Part shown: positions 43,801 through 46,978 of the stretch, piece by piece
Layout of the letters: each line of letters starts with the position of its first letter
Numbering within the stretch: the first letter of the stretch is position 1
Source of the DNA: an uncultured Myxococcales bacterium
GTDB lineage: Bacteria > Myxococcota_A > Polyangia > Fen-1088
NCBI GenBank assembly: GCA_937889515.1
Contig: CALAOV010000113.1
Coordinates: forward strand, 1 to 46,978
Length of the DNA: 46,978 nt
Direction of reading: 5' to 3'
Position numbers and translations under genes: made by a program
Notes under the pieces: generated by a model
What the model saw: the letters and a program-made list of their open reading frames with translations, nothing else
The model's database searches: none
Told to the model about the DNA's origin: nothing

Positions 43801-45072
43801 ATGTCGCCCGGTCTCGACCTCGGGGAGCCCGCCACCGTCGACGCGTCGCTGTCGGATCTCGCGCGCGGCGTGATCGGCTCCGAGATCCTGCGCATCGCCG
43901 CCGAGATCCGGGCGCTCAAGGCCAAGGGCGCGGAGATCTGCAACCTCACGGTGGGCGACTTCGATCCGACGCAGTTTCCGGCACCGGCGGCGCTGCTGGA
44001 TGGCATGCGGGCGGCGCTGGCCGCCGGGCAGACCAACTACCCGCCGTCGGACGGCGTCGTGGCGCTGCGCGAGGCGGTGGCGCGTTACTACGCCAAGCAC
44101 CTGGGTCTCGACTATCCGGTCGAGTCGGTCCTCATCACGGGCGGCGCGCGGCCGCTGCTGTATGGGTCGTACAAGACCGTGCTGGATCCGGGCGACGCGG
44201 CGATCTATCCGGTGCCGTCCTGGAACAACAACCATTACGCCTATCTCTGCGGCGCGCGCGCCATCGAGATCCCGGTGGGCGCCGAAACCAATTTCTTTCC
44301 GACGCCGGACCATCTCCGCCCGCATCTGCCCTACGCCCGGCTGATCCTGATCAATTCGCCGCTCAACCCGACCGGCACCGCCATCGATGCGGCGGTCTTG
44401 CAGCAAATTTGCGAGATGATCGTGGGGGAGAACCGGCGGCGCGAGCGGGCCGGCGGCAAGGCGATCTGGCTCTGCTACGACCAGGTCTACTGGCAGCTGG
44501 TGTTCGGCGGCGCCAAGCACGTGACGCCGCCCGAGGTGTGCGCCGAGGTGGCGCCCTACACCATCATCCTCGACGCGGCGTCGAAGAGCTTCGCGGCCAC
44601 CGGCCTGCGCGTGGGCTGGGCGGTGATGCCGCCGGCGGCGCGCCAGCGGATGGCCGACATCCTCGGGCACGTGGGGGCCTGGGCGCCACGCCCGGAGCAG
44701 GTCGCGATGGCGGCGTTGCTCGACAATGAAGCGGCCGTCACCACCTATCTCGCCGAGATGCGCCCGCGGGTGCAGCAGCGCCTCGACCGGCTGGCGGGCG
44801 GCTTTGCAGCCATGCAGAAGGAAGGATACCCGGTCGAGGTGATCGCGCCGCAGGGGGCGATCTATCTCTCGGTGCGGTTCGCCATCCCGGGACAGACCAA
44901 CGATGCGACCCGCAAGCTGCTGCTCGATCGCGCAGGCTTCGCGGTGGTTCCGTTCCAGGCCTTCGGGCTGCGCGAGGACAGTGGTTGGTTCCGGATCTCC
45001 GTCGGCGCCGTCTCTCTGGCCGAGATCGACGCCGCGCTGCCCCGCGTGCGGGCCGCGCTGCCGCGCCGTTGA
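43801..45072 (+). CDS. PLP-dependent class I/II aminotransferase
   Basis: From the ATG at 43801 (another in-frame ATG at 43789) the protein has 423 residues. The fold-type I signature is clear: TVGDFDPTQFPAP near residue 50, YPPSDGVVALREAV, the pyridoxal segment ITGGARPLLYGSYK, INSPLNPTGTA, a CYDQVYWQL strand and the Schiff-base lysine in DAASKSFAATGLRVGW. Near the end WFRISVGAVSL carries the substrate-carboxylate Arg. It should move an amino group between an amino acid and a 2-oxo acid; the specific substrate is not readable. Its stop and the next start overlap by one base (TGATG), tying it to a membrane glycosyltransferase, an unusual coupling. Confidence 0.92.
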   Translation: MSPGLDLGEPATVDASLSDLARGVIGSEILRIAAEIRALKAKGAEICNLTVGDFDPTQFPAPAALLDGMRAALAAGQTNYPPSDGVVALREAVARYYAKHLGLDYPVESVLITGGARPLLYGSYKTVLDPGDAAIYPVPSWNNNHYAYLCGARAIEIPVGAETNFFPTPDHLRPHLPYARLILINSPLNPTGTAIDAAVLQQICEMIVGENRRRERAGGKAIWLCYDQVYWQLVFGGAKHVTPPEVCAEVAPYTIILDAASKSFAATGLRVGWAVMPPAARQRMADILGHVGAWAPRPEQVAMAALLDNEAAVTTYLAEMRPRVQQRLDRLAGGFAAMQKEGYPVEVIAPQGAIYLSVRFAIPGQTNDATRKLLLDRAGFAVVPFQAFGLREDSGWFRISVGAVSLAEIDAALPRVRAALPRR

Positions 45073-46592
45073 TGTCGCGACCAGCGCTCTCCGTTATCGC
45101 GCTGGCGGTCGTCCTCCGGGTGGCGCTGTTTCCGTTCGCCGAGAACAAGCACGGCGACGCGCCCATGCGCGCCCTCATCGCCGAGCGGATGGTCCTCGAC
45201 CCGGCCAGCGCGGCGGTGCCGCGCACCTACTGCCAGTTCGGGCCGCTGCACACCACGTTGATGCGTCCGTTCATCGCGCTCGACCGGTTCGCGCCGCGCT
45301 CGTCGCGCGTCCTGTCGCTGCTGGCCGGCCTCGCGGTCTTCTTTCCGTTCCTTGCCTTCGCGCGACGGCTGATCGGCTTGTTCCAGCGCACAGACGCGGC
45401 CGGGCACGCCCCGGCGTCCACCGACCGGCGGGCGGCCCTGGCGGCGTTCGTGCTGGCGGTCTCGCCGCTGCACCTGCAGGCATCGACGACGGCCTCGAGC
45501 GAAGCGCTCTACCTGCTGCTCTGGGTACTGGCGCTCGAGCGCCTGCTGGCGGCGCTGGCAACCGGCCACCGGCGCTGGTTCGCGCTGGCGGGGCTCTGCG
45601 CCTCGCTGGCGGCGGTCACGCGGTACGATGCGTGGATCGCGTTACCGCTGATCGTCGGCGCGGCTGGCCTCTTGGGACGCCGGATTCGCCGCGCGGGCAG
45701 GCCGGGCGCGACGGTGGGTGGTCTGGCGATCTTCGCCGCGACGGCCGCGATGTTTCCCGCGATCTGGCTGCTGTGGGGCGCCCTGTCGGGCGGCGATCCG
45801 CTGTTCTTCGCGCACTATATCGCGAGCGACCACGCCAATCTGGCGGCGACCGCGAGCGCGCGTTACGGCGCGATTGCCGGGCGCGCGCGGCAGGTTGGCG
45901 TCTGGTCGCTGTCGTTCGTGGCGGCGATGACCCTGCCGGGCCTGTTCGTCGTGAGCAGGGCGCTCGGCCGTCGGTGGCGCGATCTGCCAGGGGAGATCTG
46001 GATCGTCCTGGTGGCCGCGCTCGGTCCTCCGGCGCTCTACCTCGGGCGCGGGTTGGTCTTCCAGAGCTTCGAGCCGCTGGCCCGCTTCGCGCTCGTCCCG
46101 GGCGCGTTGCTCTTGCCCATCGGCGTGGCCGCGATTTCGCTCGAACGCGCCCGCGCCTTTCGGCTGGCGACCCTCGGGTCGGCCGCCGCCTTCTCGATCG
46201 CCGTGTGGCTGGTGGCCACCGTCGGTCGCGAGCGGATCTGGGCCGGCGCCGAATCGATGGGCGCGCTCACCCGCCTAGACGGCGAGGACCGCGCCTTGGC
46301 CGCCCACCTGCGCGCCGTCCGGCCGCCCGGCGCGCCCGTCATGATCGAGCCGTTCTCCTACGCGGACATCGGCATCACCCACGCCGCCGGGATTCCCTGG
46401 ACCGAGGCGGTCACCCTCATCGTCACCCGCACGCCGCGCGCGACCATGCGGGAAAGCATGCTCACGACGGGGGCCCAATTCATCGTCGGCTACGACCGCC
46501 CCGGCGGCTGGCCCGAGCGACTGCCCGACTGGCCACGCGGCGGCGGCGAGCGTTTCGGACACTGGATTGTGGTCGACCGCTCGGCGCTGTGA
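45072..46592 (+). CDS. GT-C type membrane glycosyltransferase (ArnT/PMT-like)
   Basis: The ATG at 45072 overlaps the upstream stop by one base and opens a 506-residue polytopic protein. About ten hydrophobic helices are visible, the first at MSRPALSVIALAVVLRVALF, followed by a periplasmic loop with HGDAPMRALIAERM, where an Asp sits at the usual catalytic place of the GT-C fold, and FGPLHTTLMRPF. Later helices include ALAAFVLAVSPLHLQ, a step typical of this group, and RYDAW. The C-terminal 130 residues form a soluble periplasmic domain. Such enzymes transfer a sugar from a polyprenyl-phosphate to lipid or protein. The acceptor is unknown. Confidence 0.85.
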   Translation: MSRPALSVIALAVVLRVALFPFAENKHGDAPMRALIAERMVLDPASAAVPRTYCQFGPLHTTLMRPFIALDRFAPRSSRVLSLLAGLAVFFPFLAFARRLIGLFQRTDAAGHAPASTDRRAALAAFVLAVSPLHLQASTTASSEALYLLLWVLALERLLAALATGHRRWFALAGLCASLAAVTRYDAWIALPLIVGAAGLLGRRIRRAGRPGATVGGLAIFAATAAMFPAIWLLWGALSGGDPLFFAHYIASDHANLAATASARYGAIAGRARQVGVWSLSFVAAMTLPGLFVVSRALGRRWRDLPGEIWIVLVAALGPPALYLGRGLVFQSFEPLARFALVPGALLLPIGVAAISLERARAFRLATLGSAAAFSIAVWLVATVGRERIWAGAESMGALTRLDGEDRALAAHLRAVRPPGAPVMIEPFSYADIGITHAAGIPWTEAVTLIVTRTPRATMRESMLTTGAQFIVGYDRPGGWPERLPDWPRGGGERFGHWIVVDRSAL

Positions 46593-46612
46593 GCCGTCCG
46601 GGTGAGGTCGGT

Positions 46613-46915
46613 CTAACTGCCGCAGCTTCCGGCGTCTGGATTTGGCAGTCGCACGCACGCACCCGCCGACCCCGGGAGGTTGCAGGCGAAGCACGGATCC
46701 TGGCAGGCGCTGGCGCAGCAGACGCCACCGGCGCAGCTATCCCCGTGAGGCAGTCGCTGGTTGCCGTGCAGCTCTGACCGAGCCGCTTCGGGTTGCCGCC
46801 GCAAAGGTTGGTAACGGGATCGCAAATATCCGGCGCCAGGCAATCGGCGTCGTCAGCGACGCGGGCGGCGCCTTCTGCGAACGCTGGCCAGCGCCATCAC
46901 GAGCCCGAGCGGCAG
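46613..46915 (-). pseudogene. Fragment of a second Cys-rich module lipoprotein, frameshifted
   Basis: On the minus strand the sequence DDADCLAPDICDPVTNLC, then GGNPKRLGQSCTATSDCLTG matches a module end and start of the giant protein at 31.7-36.5 kb (whose sixth module reads LGQGCTATGDCLTGNSC). The reading then moves to another frame (DSCAGGVCCASACQDPCFAC, then NLPGSAGACVRL) and stops at 46613-46615. One additional base in the CCCC at 46741-46744 would join both parts. No start is present, since an in-frame TGA lies just upstream, and the protein ends in mid-module, so this is a broken or truncated paralogue, or a gene whose sequence is faulty close to the contig end. Confidence 0.7.
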
Positions 46916-46921
46916 GACCAT
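46853..46921 (-). CDS. Possible C-terminal tail of a MYXO-CTERM-like protein
   Basis: In another minus-strand frame just inside the contig end the sequence MVLPLGLVMALASVRRRRRP ends in R-R and a TGA. A hydrophobic stretch followed at once by an Arg cluster and stop is the hallmark of MYXO-CTERM sorting signals of Myxococcota. With only 22 residues visible, chance in Arg-rich GC-rich DNA cannot be ruled out. It overlaps the 5' end of the Cys-rich fragment, which argues that one of the two is damaged or that the join is artificial. Confidence 0.3.
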   Translation of the reverse strand: MVLPLGLVMALASVRRRRRPRR

Positions 46922-46923
46922 TC

Positions 46924-46978
46924 AGATCGGAAGAGCGTCGTGTAGGGAAAGAGTGTAGATCTCGGTGGTCGCCGTATC
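46924..46978. other. Illumina TruSeq adapter sequence at the contig end (artefact)
   Basis: The last 55 bases begin AGATCGGAAGAGCGTCGTGT and continue through CTCGGTGGTCGCC to the end. This agrees base for base with the reverse complement of the TruSeq universal adapter as I know it, lacking only the last three bases. It is library-construction sequence, not genome, and no gene or site should be annotated in it. Confidence 0.97.

Noticed and set aside
46613-46978. Contig end considered as the boundary of a mobile element
   Set aside because: The terminal sequence is an Illumina adapter, and no transposase, integrase or repeat is present.

Overview
The window is one strongly GC-rich contig with dense genes on both strands, one tRNA and no phage, insertion sequence or CRISPR array. 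Several traits point to a free-living, predatory or saprophytic bacterium of the Myxococcota (former deltaproteobacterial) type. These are secreted lipoproteins with long Gly/Thr/Ser linkers, very large Cys-rich repeat lipoproteins, PEGA-repeat/outer-membrane proteins, NtrC-type two-component systems and many secreted glycoside hydrolases. This is inference from protein style; there is no rRNA or marker gene here to fix the taxon. The last 55 bases (46924-46978) are not biological: they read as the reverse complement of the Illumina TruSeq universal adapter, so the contig ends in library adapter.

Layout. 1-5.4 kb: end of an FKBP prolyl isomerase, a sirtuin deacylase, a di-haem oxidoreductase lipoprotein closed by a good terminator, a divergent LysR/DoxX pair and a lipoprotein with a DUF6438-like domain. 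5.4-9.4 kb (mostly minus strand): YfcF-type glutathione transferase, an ABM-domain protein, two broken genes abutting head to head (a minus-strand unknown and the C-terminal part of a GH10 xylanase), a DUF938 methyltransferase-like protein and a TPR/DUF4034 protein. 9.5-13.6 kb: an operon of two lipid-anchored GH30 glycosidases. 13.8-16.5 kb: a membrane protein, tRNA-Leu(CAG), a REC-histidine kinase and a DUF4398 lipoprotein. 16.5-20.4 kb: small lipoprotein, two NTF2-like proteins, an unknown plus membrane protein pair, and an ECF sigma/ChrR-like cupin anti-sigma pair. 20.4-25.3 kb: NtrC-type regulator with its kinase, a HAD phosphatase/flavin-reductase pair and a lone receiver protein.

25.4-30.8 kb holds three genes that fit leucine catabolism (HMG-CoA lyase, a methylglutaconyl-CoA hydratase-like enzyme and an acyl-CoA carboxylase carboxyltransferase). 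They are split by minus-strand genes for a ComEC-like MBL protein with its frameshifted DUF3006 partner, and for DUF2267. 30.8-38.9 kb encodes cell-surface proteins: a small outer-membrane protein, a 1599-residue lipoprotein made of ten Cys-rich modules of about 153 residues, and, divergently, a six-PEGA-repeat protein with a predicted beta-barrel. 38.9-46.6 kb: arginine decarboxylase speA, a GH5-like lipoprotein, a retropepsin-like protease, a two-domain YCII protein and a translationally coupled aminotransferase/GT-C glycosyltransferase pair. The contig ends in a broken relative of the Cys-rich protein and then the adapter.

The strongest common theme is the outer surface. Three intact hydrolases (two GH30, one GH5) share the plan signal peptide - lipobox Cys - Gly/Thr/Ser linker - catalytic domain. 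They sit in the same window as a giant Cys-rich lipoprotein and a PEGA/barrel protein that share a divergent promoter region. A 16-base A8-containing element in that region recurs, in the same position relative to genes, in a second divergent intergenic region 7 kb away. Whether these form one surface system is an open inference.
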